Assembly (NCBI RefSeq): GCF_000814025.1
Contig: NZ_JWLL01000003.1
Coordinates: 268,334-332,333, forward strand
Source of the DNA: Tateyamaria sp. ANG-S1
GTDB taxonomy: Bacteria; Pseudomonadota; Alphaproteobacteria; Rhodobacterales; Rhodobacteraceae
Reading direction: 5' to 3'
Length of the DNA: 64,000 bases
This document shows positions 53,759 through 62,669 of the stretch, in pieces. The translations under genes and the position numbers were made by a program. Numbering within the stretch: position 1 is the stretch's first letter; each line of letters begins with the position of its first letter. Below the pieces are notes generated by a model. It did no database searches and was not told where the DNA came from. It saw only the letters and a program-made list of their open reading frames with translations.

Positions 53759-55378
53759 ATGGGTTGGATGGCAGATGAAACGGGCCTGGGCAAGACGCCT
53801 GCGAACTGTGTCCCGTTGACGCCCTTGTCGCATTTACAGCGCGCGGCCTCGGTCTTTGCCGAGCGGACGGCGGTGATCTATGGTGCGCATCGCGTGACTT
53901 ATGCGGAATATCACGCGCGCTGTTCGCGTCTGGCCTCGGGCCTGATTGGGCTTGGCGTGCGGCCCGGCGATGTCGTCGCGACGCTTCTTCCCAACCTGCC
54001 CGCGCAGGCTGAGGCGCATTTTGGCGTGCCCGCCTGCGGAGCGGTGCTGAACACCATCAACACCCGGCTTGATGTGGATACCGTTGCCTACATCTTCGAC
54101 CATGGCGGGGCGAAGGTCGTGCTGGTGGATCCGCAGTTTCTGGAGTTGGCGGAAGCCGCCGCCGAAGCGATGGAAGGTGCTGCGCCGACCTTGATCGAAT
54201 GTCCGGACCCACATGCCGGCTTCCCGGCGTCGGGGCGGTATCAAACCTATGACGGTCTGTTGGCATCAGGCGATCCATCCTTTGAGTGGATCATGCCCGA
54301 GGACGAGTGGGAGAGCCTATCGCTGAACTATACCTCGGGCACGACGGGGCGGCCAAAGGGCGTGGTGTATCATCACCGCGGGGCCTATCTGATGACGATG
54401 GGCACCGTGGTGTCGTGGCGCATGGTGCTGCACCCGGTGTTCATGGCGATTGTTCCGCTGTTTCACTGCAACGGTTGGAACCACACCTGGATGATGCCCT
54501 TGGTCGGTGGCACGCTGGTCTGCTGCCGGGATGTGACGGCGACGGCCATCTACAACGCCATCCATTACGATGGCGTGACACATTTCGGTGGCGCGCCGAT
54601 TGTTTTGAACATGATCGTGAACGCACTGGACGAGGACCGACGGACCTTTGACCACCGGGTCGAGGTGTTCACCGCAGGCGCACCCCCTGCCCCCGCGACG
54701 CTGGCGAAGATCGAGGCGTTGGGGTTCAACGTCACGCAGGTCTATGGGCTGACCGAGACCTATGGCCACGTGACCGAGTGCCTTTGGAAGAGCGCGTGGG
54801 ACGGGGCCGAGGATACGGCGGCGATCAAGGCGCGGCAGGGTGTGGCCTTCCCGATGATGGAGCATATTACCGTTATGGACGGCGACATGGGCCAAGTGCC
54901 GATGGACAGTGCGACGCAGGGTGAAATCATGATCCGTGGAAACTCGGTCATGAAGGGGTATCTGAAGAACCCGGAGGCAACGGAGGAAGCATTTGCCGGA
55001 GGGTATTTCCATTCTGGCGACATCGCGATCCAGCATCCTGATGGCTATATCCAGATCGCAGACCGGGCCAAGGACATCATCATTTCGGGGGGCGAGAACA
55101 TCAGCTCCGTCGAGGTGGAGGGCGTGCTGATGGCGCATCCGGATGTGAACCTTGCCGCCGTTGTTGCCAAGCCGGACGAGAAATGGGGCGAGGTGCCCTG
55201 TGCCTTTGTCGAGTTGAAACCCGGCACCGCGCCGAGTGAAGCGGATTTGATCGCGTTTTCCCGCGAGACATTGGCGGGGTTCAAAGCGCCAAAGAAGGTT
55301 GTGTTTCAGGAACTGCCCAAGACTTCGACCGGGAAAATCCAGAAGTTCGAGTTGCGCAAAACTGCGGCTGATTTGTAG
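53759..55378 (+). CDS. Acyl-CoA synthetase, DmdB-like
   Basis: 539-residue AMP-forming CoA ligase. Seen: the phosphate loop LNYTSGTTGRPKGV near residues 183-196, VPLFHCNGWNHTWMMPLVGG near 233-252, YGLTETYGH near 326-334, HSGDIA near 420 and the C-terminal catalytic Lys in PKTSTGKIQKFEL. Size and motifs resemble DmdB, the 3-methylmercaptopropionate-CoA ligase of DMSP demethylation; medium-chain ligases are similar. ATG 53759 has GGGGAGGA just upstream. Together with the DmdC-like gene and dddL in this window it suggests DMSP metabolism, but no dmdA is here. Confidence 0.85.
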   Translation: MGWMADETGLGKTPANCVPLTPLSHLQRAASVFAERTAVIYGAHRVTYAEYHARCSRLASGLIGLGVRPGDVVATLLPNLPAQAEAHFGVPACGAVLNTINTRLDVDTVAYIFDHGGAKVVLVDPQFLELAEAAAEAMEGAAPTLIECPDPHAGFPASGRYQTYDGLLASGDPSFEWIMPEDEWESLSLNYTSGTTGRPKGVVYHHRGAYLMTMGTVVSWRMVLHPVFMAIVPLFHCNGWNHTWMMPLVGGTLVCCRDVTATAIYNAIHYDGVTHFGGAPIVLNMIVNALDEDRRTFDHRVEVFTAGAPPAPATLAKIEALGFNVTQVYGLTETYGHVTECLWKSAWDGAEDTAAIKARQGVAFPMMEHITVMDGDMGQVPMDSATQGEIMIRGNSVMKGYLKNPEATEEAFAGGYFHSGDIAIQHPDGYIQIADRAKDIIISGGENISSVEVEGVLMAHPDVNLAAVVAKPDEKWGEVPCAFVELKPGTAPSEADLIAFSRETLAGFKAPKKVVFQELPKTSTGKIQKFELRKTAADL

Positions 55379-55397
55379 CCGGGTTGCAGTCAGAACC

Positions 55398-55442
55398 TGT
55401 CCCCGCGGGATTTGTCCCCGCGGGATTTGTCCCCGCGGGGAC
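55398..55442. repeat. Three tandem 15-bp repeats ending in a palindrome
   Basis: The unit TGTCCCCGCGGGATT occurs at 55398-55412 and 55413-55427 and, with a changed end, at 55428-55442. The last copy completes the perfect palindrome GTCCCCGCGGGGAC (55429-55442). It starts 20 bases after the ligase stop. Each unit contains a short CCCCGCGGG inverted repeat. It may serve as a terminator; slippage could change the copy number. Confidence 0.75.
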
Positions 55443-55650
55443 AAGGCGTTCTGAGGCTTTGCCCGATCTTAGCCGTTTTGTGATTTATATGTTAATTCAA
55501 TACTTTGAGGCATCGCACGGTTCGCTTACCGAATTTCCATGAAAAATTAACATGCTGACGGCCAAGGGCCTTCGGTTGGCGGGTATGCACCAAACGCTCT
55601 TGGTAGTCCCTGTGCATACGCCCATGTAGGATGGGTGCAGAAAGGGATCG

Positions 55651-57204
55651 ATGATGAGCCTTGATGACGCCCCTGCCCCGCCGGGCTACCGTATTGACGT
55701 GGTGCCATTGCCGCATCCGGTGCGTATCTTTCACAATGACATCCTGTTGGCCGAGACGACCCGTGCGCGGGCCATGTACGAGACCCGGCTGCCTGTTGCG
55801 ATCTACGTGCCGCGCGAGGATATCTGCGTGCCAATGGGGCCGAAGACGGACCTTCAAACCTTTTGCCCGTTCAAGGGAACCGCAAGCTATCATGATGTGC
55901 TGTTGGACACCGGCACCATTGAGAACGGTGTGTGGAGCTATGTCTCGGCCCTACCCGAGAGCAAGGGGATACAGGGCTATGTCGGTTTCATGCCCAGTGC
56001 TGCGACCCGAGTTGATCTGGGCGAGAATGAGTTCCGGACGGGTAGTGATCCGAGCATCACAGGGCCGCTGGTCGATTGGTTGATGCGCGAGGCGGGCACA
56101 TTGCCCGACCCCGAGACCTTTACCCGTACCGTGGCCACCAAGATGCGCGAGAACGGGATTGCCGTGTCGCGCATGTCGATCCTGATCTGGTCGCTGCATC
56201 CGATGATTGCGGGCAAGAACTACATCTGGCGGGCGGATACGGACGAGGTGCGGACCTTCAGCCCCTCCTACGACATCCACCAGTTTCCGGGCTTTGTGAA
56301 CAGCCCGCTTCAGCATGTGTCGAACTGCTTGGGCGGGGTGCGGCAGCGCTTGGCGGATACCGACGAGGCATCGCGCTTTCCCATCATGGACGATCTGCGG
56401 GCCGAGGGTGCGACGGACTATGTCGCGATGCCCCTACCCTTTTCCGATGGGCGAACAAATGTGCTGACGCTGACGTCGGACCATCCGGATGGGTTCACGA
56501 CCGAGAACCTTGGGCTGGTCTTTGAGTGTGCGACCGTCATCAGCCGGTATTACGAGGTGTTCATGCAGCGCGAGAATGCGCAGGCACTGCTTGAGACTTA
56601 CGTGGGCAAGCGATCCGGTGCGCGGGTGCTGGGCGGAGAGATCCGGCGCGGGGATGGGGACGAGATTGATGCGGCGATCATGTTCTGTGATCTGCGCGGC
56701 TCGACCCGCTTGGAGCAGGAATTGCCGCGCGATGAATACATCGCGCTGTTGAATGCGTTTCTTGAGATCACTTCGACCATCGTGGATCAGCGCGGGGGCG
56801 AGGTGTTGAAGTTCATTGGCGACGCGGTGCTGGCGGTGTTCCCGGCGGGTGAGGATGCGGCGGCGGCCTGCGCAGCGGCCTTGGATGCGGCGCGGGCCAT
56901 TGTGGATCAGGTGGCGGGCGACGCCGTGACGGCCCAGACCGCCTGCGCCATCGGTATCGCCTTTGGCAGCGTGACCTATGGCAATATCGGGTCGAGCACG
57001 CGTTTGGACTTTACCGTCATTGGGTTGGCTGCAAACGTGGCTGCGCGGCTGTGCGATGCGGGCAAAGGCCATGATCGCGCGATCATGGTCACCGATGAGG
57101 TGGCGGCGGGCCAGACCGGGCTTGCCGATCTGGGCCCTGTGGAGTTGCGCGGGCTGAGTGCGCCCGTGCATGTGTTTGGCGACGCCTCGCAAGGCGGATC
57201 TTGA
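55651..57204 (+). CDS. DUF427-adenylate/guanylate cyclase fusion protein
   Basis: 517-residue protein. Residues about 15-120 resemble DUF427 (HPVRIFHNDILLAET, VYVPRED-like strand, NGVWSYVSALPESKGIQGYVG). A middle part of about 190 residues (130-315) is of the kind seen in sensor regions. The C-terminal class III cyclase domain shows IMFCDLRGSTRLEQEL near 346 (metal Asp), EVLKFIGDAVLAVF near 386 (Lys and second Asp), LDFTVIG near 455 (adenine-specifying Asp) and NVAARLC near 465 (transition-state Asn/Arg). All catalytic positions look intact, so it should make cAMP. No membrane segments. AAAGGG precedes the ATG. Confidence 0.82.
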   Translation: MMSLDDAPAPPGYRIDVVPLPHPVRIFHNDILLAETTRARAMYETRLPVAIYVPREDICVPMGPKTDLQTFCPFKGTASYHDVLLDTGTIENGVWSYVSALPESKGIQGYVGFMPSAATRVDLGENEFRTGSDPSITGPLVDWLMREAGTLPDPETFTRTVATKMRENGIAVSRMSILIWSLHPMIAGKNYIWRADTDEVRTFSPSYDIHQFPGFVNSPLQHVSNCLGGVRQRLADTDEASRFPIMDDLRAEGATDYVAMPLPFSDGRTNVLTLTSDHPDGFTTENLGLVFECATVISRYYEVFMQRENAQALLETYVGKRSGARVLGGEIRRGDGDEIDAAIMFCDLRGSTRLEQELPRDEYIALLNAFLEITSTIVDQRGGEVLKFIGDAVLAVFPAGEDAAAACAAALDAARAIVDQVAGDAVTAQTACAIGIAFGSVTYGNIGSSTRLDFTVIGLAANVAARLCDAGKGHDRAIMVTDEVAAGQTGLADLGPVELRGLSAPVHVFGDASQGGS

Positions 57205-57211
57205 TCCGCCT
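57192..57211. terminator. Palindrome overlapping two convergent stop codons
   Basis: AGGCGGATC-TT-GATCCGCCT, perfect 9-bp arms. It contains the TGA stop of the cyclase gene (57202-57204) and reaches the TAG stop of prpE (57210-57212). It has the same core as the repeat at 31128-31153 and could serve as a compact bidirectional terminator. Confidence 0.65.
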
Positions 57212-59099
57212 AGCCCTTGGCGTACCCGATGGTCTGCAGCGCATCCTTGATCTCGTCCAGGATGGCCGGATCGTCGATGGTGGCGGGCATCTTGTACGCT
57301 TCGTTGTCCGCGATTTTCACGACCGTGCCGCGCAGGATTTTACCCGAGCGTGTCTTGGGCAGACGGTCCACAACGACCGCCTGTTTGAAGGCCGCAACAG
57401 GGCCGATCTGGTCGCGTACCCGTTTGACGCATTCCGTGACGATCTCATCATGGGCGCGGTCCACGCCGGAGGTCAGGCAGAGAAGGCCCACGGGGCTTTG
57501 CCCCTTGAGTTGGTCGCTGACCCCGATCACCGCGCATTCGGCGACGTCCGGGTGGCCTGCCAGCACTTCCTCCATCGCACCGGTCGACAGCCGGTGGCCT
57601 GCCACGTTGATGACGTCATCGGTGCGCGCCATGATGTAGAGGTAGCCGTCTTCGTCCATCATGCCCGCATCGCCGGTCTCGTAATAGCCGGGGAAGGTGT
57701 TGAGGTAGGATTTAATGAAGCGTTCCTCGGCATTCCACAGCGTGGGCAGCGTGCCGGGGGGCAGCGGCAGTTTGACCGCGATGGCGCCAAGCTCGCCGGG
57801 CGCGACGGGGTGGCCAGCATCGTCGAGGATCTGCACGTCGTATCCGGGCATGGCGACCGTGGGGGACCCGATTTTCACCGGCAGCGCTTCGAGCCCCGCA
57901 GGATTGCCCGCAATGGTGTAGCCGGTTTCGGTCTGCCACCAGTGGTCGTAGACCGGCACGCCCAGAAGCTCGCCCGCCCATTCGATCGTGTCGGGGTCGG
58001 CACGTTCACCGGCAAGGTAGAGCGCGCGCAGGCCCGACAGGTCGTATTTGGCGCGGTATTCGCCTTTGGGGTCCTCGCGCTTGACCGCACGGATAGCGGT
58101 GGGCGCGGTGAAGAAGGATTTGACGTCGTGTTCTTCGATCACACGCCAGAAGGTGCCTGCGTCGGGAGTGCCGACCGGCTTGCCCTCGAACACGATTGTG
58201 GTGTTGCCGTGGATCAGCGGCGCGTAGCAGATGTAGGAATGGCCCACGACCCAGCCCACATCGGAGGCGGCCCAGAACACTTCACCGGGGTTCATCTGGT
58301 AGATGTTTTTCATGGTCCAGTTGAGGGCCACGAGGTGACCGGCCGTGGCCCGAACGACGCCTTTCGGCGCACCGGTCGTGCCGGAGGTGTAGAGGATGTA
58401 AGCCGGGTGGTTGCCTGCAACTGGCACACAGTCGGCAGGTGTGACGCCTTGCTGCGCTTCGTGCCAGTCCACGTCGCGGGGGCCGAGATCGCAGGGGCAC
58501 TGATCGCGTTGCAGGATCAGGCACACATCGGGTGTGTGATCCGCGAGGTCGATGGCGCCGTCGAGGAGCGGCTTGTATTCAACCGTCCGCCCCGGTTCGA
58601 GACCGCAGGAGGCCGCGATGATCGCCTTGGGCGTGCAGTCGTCGATGCGCACGGCAAGCTCGTTGGCCGCAAAGCCACCGAACACGACCGAGTGGATGGC
58701 ACCGATGCGCGCACAGGCCAGCATGGCAACCAGCGCTTCGGGCACCATGGGCATGTAGATGATGACCCGGTCGCCCATCGCCACGCCTTGGGCCGTCAGT
58801 GCACCGGCAAGCGATGCCACCTGCCCTTGCAGCTCAGCATAGGAGGTCTTGGACTTCGCGCCGGTGATGGGGCTGTCGTAGATAATCGCCGTCTGGTCGC
58901 CGCGCCCGGCTTCCACGTGCCTGTCCACCGCATTCCAGCAGGTGTTCACTTCCGTCTCTGCGAACCATTCATAAAGATGCTCGCCCCGCTGGCTCAGCGC
59001 CTTGGTCGGGGGTTTGATCCAGTCGATGGCCTGAGCCGCCTGCATCCACCACCCTTCTGGATCGGCTTTCCAGCTGTCATATTCCGCGCGATAGCCCAT
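57210..59099 (-). CDS. prpE: Propionyl-CoA synthetase
   Basis: 629-residue AMP-forming acyl-CoA synthetase of the acetyl/propionyl-CoA synthetase type. Seen: MGYRAEYDSWKADPEGWW at the start, YILYTSGTTGAPKGVVRAT near residues 233-251, DHWWQTETGYTIAGNP near 385-400, YYETGDAGMMDEDGYLYIMA near 465-484 and the catalytic Lys in PKTRSGKILRGT near 590. The opening and TSGTTGAPKGVVR form fit PrpE rather than Acs. In Ruegeria pomeroyi PrpE also activates acrylate, the product of DMSP lyases, so its presence near dddL is meaningful. Convergent with the cyclase gene. Confidence 0.92.
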   Translation of the reverse strand: MGYRAEYDSWKADPEGWWMQAAQAIDWIKPPTKALSQRGEHLYEWFAETEVNTCWNAVDRHVEAGRGDQTAIIYDSPITGAKSKTSYAELQGQVASLAGALTAQGVAMGDRVIIYMPMVPEALVAMLACARIGAIHSVVFGGFAANELAVRIDDCTPKAIIAASCGLEPGRTVEYKPLLDGAIDLADHTPDVCLILQRDQCPCDLGPRDVDWHEAQQGVTPADCVPVAGNHPAYILYTSGTTGAPKGVVRATAGHLVALNWTMKNIYQMNPGEVFWAASDVGWVVGHSYICYAPLIHGNTTIVFEGKPVGTPDAGTFWRVIEEHDVKSFFTAPTAIRAVKREDPKGEYRAKYDLSGLRALYLAGERADPDTIEWAGELLGVPVYDHWWQTETGYTIAGNPAGLEALPVKIGSPTVAMPGYDVQILDDAGHPVAPGELGAIAVKLPLPPGTLPTLWNAEERFIKSYLNTFPGYYETGDAGMMDEDGYLYIMARTDDVINVAGHRLSTGAMEEVLAGHPDVAECAVIGVSDQLKGQSPVGLLCLTSGVDRAHDEIVTECVKRVRDQIGPVAAFKQAVVVDRLPKTRSGKILRGTVVKIADNEAYKMPATIDDPAILDEIKDALQTIGYAKG

Positions 59100-59388
59100 G
59101 GCCCGTACTCCTCCGTCATAATCCTGCGCAGGGTTACGCGGCGACAGGCAGGAGGGGCAAGAGCCGTGAGCGCCAACAGTGGCAGAATATCACGTTGGCA
59201 GGGACAATTTGTCAGTCATTGCTGTCCAGACGCCCGCAGCCGAACAGTGGACGGTACGTTTGGGACAGCCATGGCCGTTCCTGTATTGCACGCATGACAT
59301 GGCCTATTCGGAGCCCGGCCCAGTGCACCTGATAAGCGACAGAGGCCAGAAAGGTACCGCAGTGATCCGGATCATCCTGATCCCTGCC

Positions 59389-59652
59389 CTAAAAATTGCT
59401 GCGGTCGCGGTTGTAGGTGTCGATCAGCGCGGTTTCGCAATCTGCGCGGTTGCCCGGAATACAGCTCACGCGCTCGGCTCCGACCTGAATGGTCATACGC
59501 GAATAGGTGCTGCCATCGGCACGCTGAAATTGTCGGGTGATGGTCGGGTACGTCTCGCCACGGGCGGTGAAGGTGCCGGTTGTCTCGGACACGGTTTCGC
59601 TACAGGCGGCAAGACCAAGCAGGCAGATGGAAAAAAGGGATAGGGACTTCAT
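59389..59652 (-). CDS. Small lipoprotein, function unknown
   Basis: 87-residue exported protein with a lipoprotein signal peptide MKSLSLFSICLLGLAACSET (lipobox LAAC, Cys17). The mature part is short and polar, with two further Cys (CIPGNRADC) likely to form a disulfide. ATG 59652 is chosen for the signal peptide; the longer frame to 59712 places it internally. No family recognised. It is followed by 289 bases before the prpE start; that gap holds only a small GGATCA-TCC-TGATCC hairpin (59369-59383) and no gene I can support. Confidence 0.7.
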   Translation of the reverse strand: MKSLSLFSICLLGLAACSETVSETTGTFTARGETYPTITRQFQRADGSTYSRMTIQVGAERVSCIPGNRADCETALIDTYNRDRSNF

Positions 59653-59717
59653 GGCGCGTCGGGCTCCTATGACGGTATTACTCCCATATAGGCGCACCAG
59701 TGCGGGGTTCACGCCAC

Positions 59718-59775
59718 CCTCTTCCCTGTTTCAAAAAATCCCGGGGGAGGCCGCAGGCCGGGGGCAGAGCCCCCG
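59718..59775. repeat. Intergenic repeat family A, inverted copy
   Basis: Reverse-complement relative of the element at 8253-8316: CCTCTTCCCTGTTTC, then a run of A, CCCGGGGG, a GGCCGCAGGCC core and the stem GGGGGC-AGA-GCCCCC. It lies just beyond the malic enzyme stop and, read on its strand, puts the G-rich stem first, so it could end that transcript. Confidence 0.7.
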
Positions 59776-59792
59776 ACGATCATCGTGGCCGA

Positions 59793-62066
59793 TCAGCCAT
59801 AGTGTGCGACTGGCGTGCCCGCGACGGCGGACATGTTCAAAAGCCCGCGGGCCGTGATTGAGGGTGATACGATATGGGCGCGGTTGCCCATGCCCATGAG
59901 GATCGGACCCACTTCCAGTCCGCCGCCCTTCATCTTCAGAATGTTGCGCACGCCCGATGCCGCATCGGCATGGGCGAAGACCAGCACGTTGGCGGCCCCT
60001 TCCATCCGGTTACCAGGAAACAGGCGGTCGCGCAGTTCGGGATCAAGGGCAGTGTCGATGTTCATCTCGCCCTCATAGCAGAAGTCATGGCCTTGAGCGT
60101 CCAGCATCCGGATCGCCTCGCGCAGGCGATTGCCCGACCCGTTGCCCTGGTTGCCGAACTGGCTTTGCGAGCAGAAGGCGATCTTGGGTTCGATCCCGAA
60201 ACGGCGCACGTGGCGGGCAGCGCCCACTGCGATCTCGGCAATCTGGTTGGGATCCGGATGCAGGTGAACCTGCGTGTCCGCAACAAAGAGAGGCCCATCT
60301 TCCAGGATCATCATACTCAGCGCACCGACGGGATTATAGCTATCTCTACCAAGGACTTGCGTGACATAATTCAGATGCCACCTGAACTCGCCGAACGTGC
60401 CGCAGATCAGGCTGTCGGCCTCGTCCCGGTGCACCATGACGGCACCAATAGCCGTGGTGTTGGTCCGCATGATCGCGCGCGCAATATCGGGTGTTCCGCC
60501 GCGGCGGGACATCAGGTCGTGATAGGTGCCCCAGTAGTCGCGGTAACGTGGATCATTTTCGGGGTTCACGAGATCGACACTGTCACCCAGCTTGATCGTC
60601 AGTCCGGCCCGCGCGATGCGCGCCTCGATCACCTCGGGCCGTCCGATCAGTATGGGCCGTTCGGTGGTTTCCTCGACCATGGCTTGGGCTGCACGCAGCA
60701 CCCGCTCGTCCTCGCCTTCGGCAAAGACGATGCGGCGCGCCTTGGCCCGCGCGGCCTCGAAAACCGGACGCATGAGGAGCGCCGACTTGAAGACAGAACC
60801 GTCGAGGGACGTCTTGTAAGCATCGAGGTCCGCGATGGGACGCTGTGCCACGCTTGTCTCCATCGCGGCCTTGGCCACGGCGGAACTGACGACGCCCACA
60901 AGGCGCGGATCAAAGGGTTTTGGGATCAGGTACTCGGGGCCGAAGGTCAGTTGCTCCCCCTGATAGGCGGCGGCAGCCTCGGCACTGGTGGTGGCGCGTG
61001 CCAGGGCTGCGATACCGTCGATGCACGCGAGTTGCATTTCATCGTTGATCGTTGTCGCACCGACGTCGAGCGCGCCACGGAAGATGAAGGGAAAGCACAA
61101 AACGTTGTTGACCTGGTTTGGGAAGTCGCTGCGTCCCGTGGCGATGATGGCATCGGGGGCGACACTGCGCGCATCATCTGGCAGGATTTCAGGGGTCGGG
61201 TTGGCAAGGGCGAAGATGATGGGCTGCTTGTTCATCTTGGCCACATGATCCGGCTTCAGAACACCGGGACCGGAGAGGCCGAGGAAGAGGTCCGCGCCGT
61301 CGATCACGTCATCGAGCGTACGTTTGTCCGTGGCTTGGGCAAAAGCGGCCTTGGCCGGGTTCATGTCCTCTGTCCGGCCTTCGTAGACGAGGCCATGGAT
61401 GTCGCAGAGCCAGATGTTTTCCCGTTTGACCCCAAGTTTGAGCAGCATGTTGAGGCAGGCAATGCCCGCTGCGCCGCCGCCCGTAGACACAATCTTGATG
61501 TCTTCGAACTGCTTTCCGGCGACGTGCAGTGCGTTCTTGGCCGCAGCCCCGACAACGATGGCCGTGCCATGCTGGTCGTCGTGGAAGACGGGGATGTTCA
61601 TGCGCTCGCGGCACAGTTTTTCGACGATAAAACAGTCCGGTGCTTTGATATCTTCAAGGTTGATGGCGCCAAAGGTAGGTTCGAGTGCGCAGACGATGTC
61701 GGCCAGTTTTTCCGGATCGCTTTCATTCACCTCGATGTCGAAGCAGTCGATGGAGGCGAATTTCTTGAAGAGCACCGCCTTGCCCTCCATCACCGGCTTG
61801 GAGGCGAGCGCGCCGATATTGCCGAGGCCGAGGACGGCTGAACCATTCGAGACCACCGCCACAAGGTTGCCGCGCGCGGTGTAGCGGGCGGCATTGGACG
61901 GATCATCTTTTATCTCTATGCAGGCTTCGGCCACGCCGGGGGAGTAGGCACGCGCCAAGTCACGCCCGTTTGCCATCGGCTTAGTTGCCCGGATTTCGAG
62001 TTTTCCGGGCTTGGGGAATTCGTGGTAAGCGAGCGCTGCGTCCCGCAAGTTCGGTGTGTCGGACAT
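59793..62066 (-). CDS. maeB: NADP-dependent malic enzyme
   Basis: 757-residue MaeB-type malic enzyme converting malate to pyruvate and CO2 with NADP reduction. The N-terminal malic domain (about residues 10-420) shows YSPGVAEACIEIKDDP near 42, FHDDQHGTAIVVGAAAKNAL near 160 and IVSTGGGAAGIACLNMLLK near 192; the C-terminal part (about 430-757) is phosphotransacetylase-like with FAEGEDERVLRAAQ near 458 and SLICGTFGEF near 560. This two-part form is usual in Gram-negative bacteria, where acetyl-CoA regulates it. ATG 62066 has AAGGGGGGA upstream. It supplies NADPH and pyruvate when growing on C2-C4 compounds. Confidence 0.94.
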   Translation of the reverse strand: MSDTPNLRDAALAYHEFPKPGKLEIRATKPMANGRDLARAYSPGVAEACIEIKDDPSNAARYTARGNLVAVVSNGSAVLGLGNIGALASKPVMEGKAVLFKKFASIDCFDIEVNESDPEKLADIVCALEPTFGAINLEDIKAPDCFIVEKLCRERMNIPVFHDDQHGTAIVVGAAAKNALHVAGKQFEDIKIVSTGGGAAGIACLNMLLKLGVKRENIWLCDIHGLVYEGRTEDMNPAKAAFAQATDKRTLDDVIDGADLFLGLSGPGVLKPDHVAKMNKQPIIFALANPTPEILPDDARSVAPDAIIATGRSDFPNQVNNVLCFPFIFRGALDVGATTINDEMQLACIDGIAALARATTSAEAAAAYQGEQLTFGPEYLIPKPFDPRLVGVVSSAVAKAAMETSVAQRPIADLDAYKTSLDGSVFKSALLMRPVFEAARAKARRIVFAEGEDERVLRAAQAMVEETTERPILIGRPEVIEARIARAGLTIKLGDSVDLVNPENDPRYRDYWGTYHDLMSRRGGTPDIARAIMRTNTTAIGAVMVHRDEADSLICGTFGEFRWHLNYVTQVLGRDSYNPVGALSMMILEDGPLFVADTQVHLHPDPNQIAEIAVGAARHVRRFGIEPKIAFCSQSQFGNQGNGSGNRLREAIRMLDAQGHDFCYEGEMNIDTALDPELRDRLFPGNRMEGAANVLVFAHADAASGVRNILKMKGGGLEVGPILMGMGNRAHIVSPSITARGLLNMSAVAGTPVAHYG

Positions 62067-62270
62067 GGATTCCCCCCTTGAGCCATTCAAATTTGGTTTA
62101 GCGTTAAACTATTTTCAATGGCGCGCCAATTGACGTTTGGTCACACACCCGGCTCGCGCACGTGCAGACGGCCAGAGACCGTGCAACATGTCTGACCAGG
62201 ATCGCGGTTTTATTGAGTGGTCAAGCTGGCGCCCTTTGGCTAGGGTCGGGGTCCGGAAATGAGGGTATCA

Positions 62271-62669
62271 ATGGACGAGCTGAAAGCGGCGGCGCTGAAG
62301 GTGCGGGAAAATGCGCATGCGCCCTATTCGAATTTCAAGGTGGGCGCGGCGTTGCGGGCCGAGGATGGCACCGTGTTTGTCGGCTGCAATGTTGAAAACG
62401 TAGCATATCCCGAAGGTACATGTGCAGAAGCCGGAGCCATTGCAGCCATGGTCGCCGCAGGACAGAACCGGATTACCGAGGCCTACGTCGTCGCAGGCAG
62501 CCCCATGCCAGTGACACCGTGCGGTGGGTGCCGTCAGAAGCTGGCTGAATTCGGTGCAGGTGATGTTCGGGTCACCATGGCCACAACTGGTGGTGTCGAG
62601 CAGGTGATGACCCTGGCCGAGCTCTTGCCCGGCGCGTTTGGAGCCGCACATATGGACGGTGACGCATGA
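62271..62669 (+). CDS. cdd: Cytidine deaminase
   Basis: 132-residue tetrameric-type cytidine deaminase, converting (deoxy)cytidine to (deoxy)uridine. Seen: AHAPYSNFKVGAAL near residues 15-28, the zinc Cys with proton-shuttling Glu in GTCAEAGAIAAM near 50-61, and TPCGGCRQKLAEF near 83-95 (two zinc Cys). ATG 62271 has GAGGG five bases upstream and fits the normal length; ATG 62259 is an alternative. It opens a nucleoside salvage operon and overlaps deoA by four bases. Confidence 0.93.
   Translation: MDELKAAALKVRENAHAPYSNFKVGAALRAEDGTVFVGCNVENVAYPEGTCAEAGAIAAMVAAGQNRITEAYVVAGSPMPVTPCGGCRQKLAEFGAGDVRVTMATTGGVEQVMTLAELLPGAFGAAHMDGDA

Noticed and set aside
55398-55442. CRISPR-like repeats
   Set aside because: Units are directly adjacent with no spacers and only three copies.
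57201-59297. Long + strand frame antisense to prpE
   Set aside because: Mirror of a conserved gene; no domain features.
59874-61841. Long + strand reading frame antisense to maeB
   Set aside because: It lies entirely opposite a clear malic enzyme gene; high GC content produces such open frames, and the product has no recognisable motifs.
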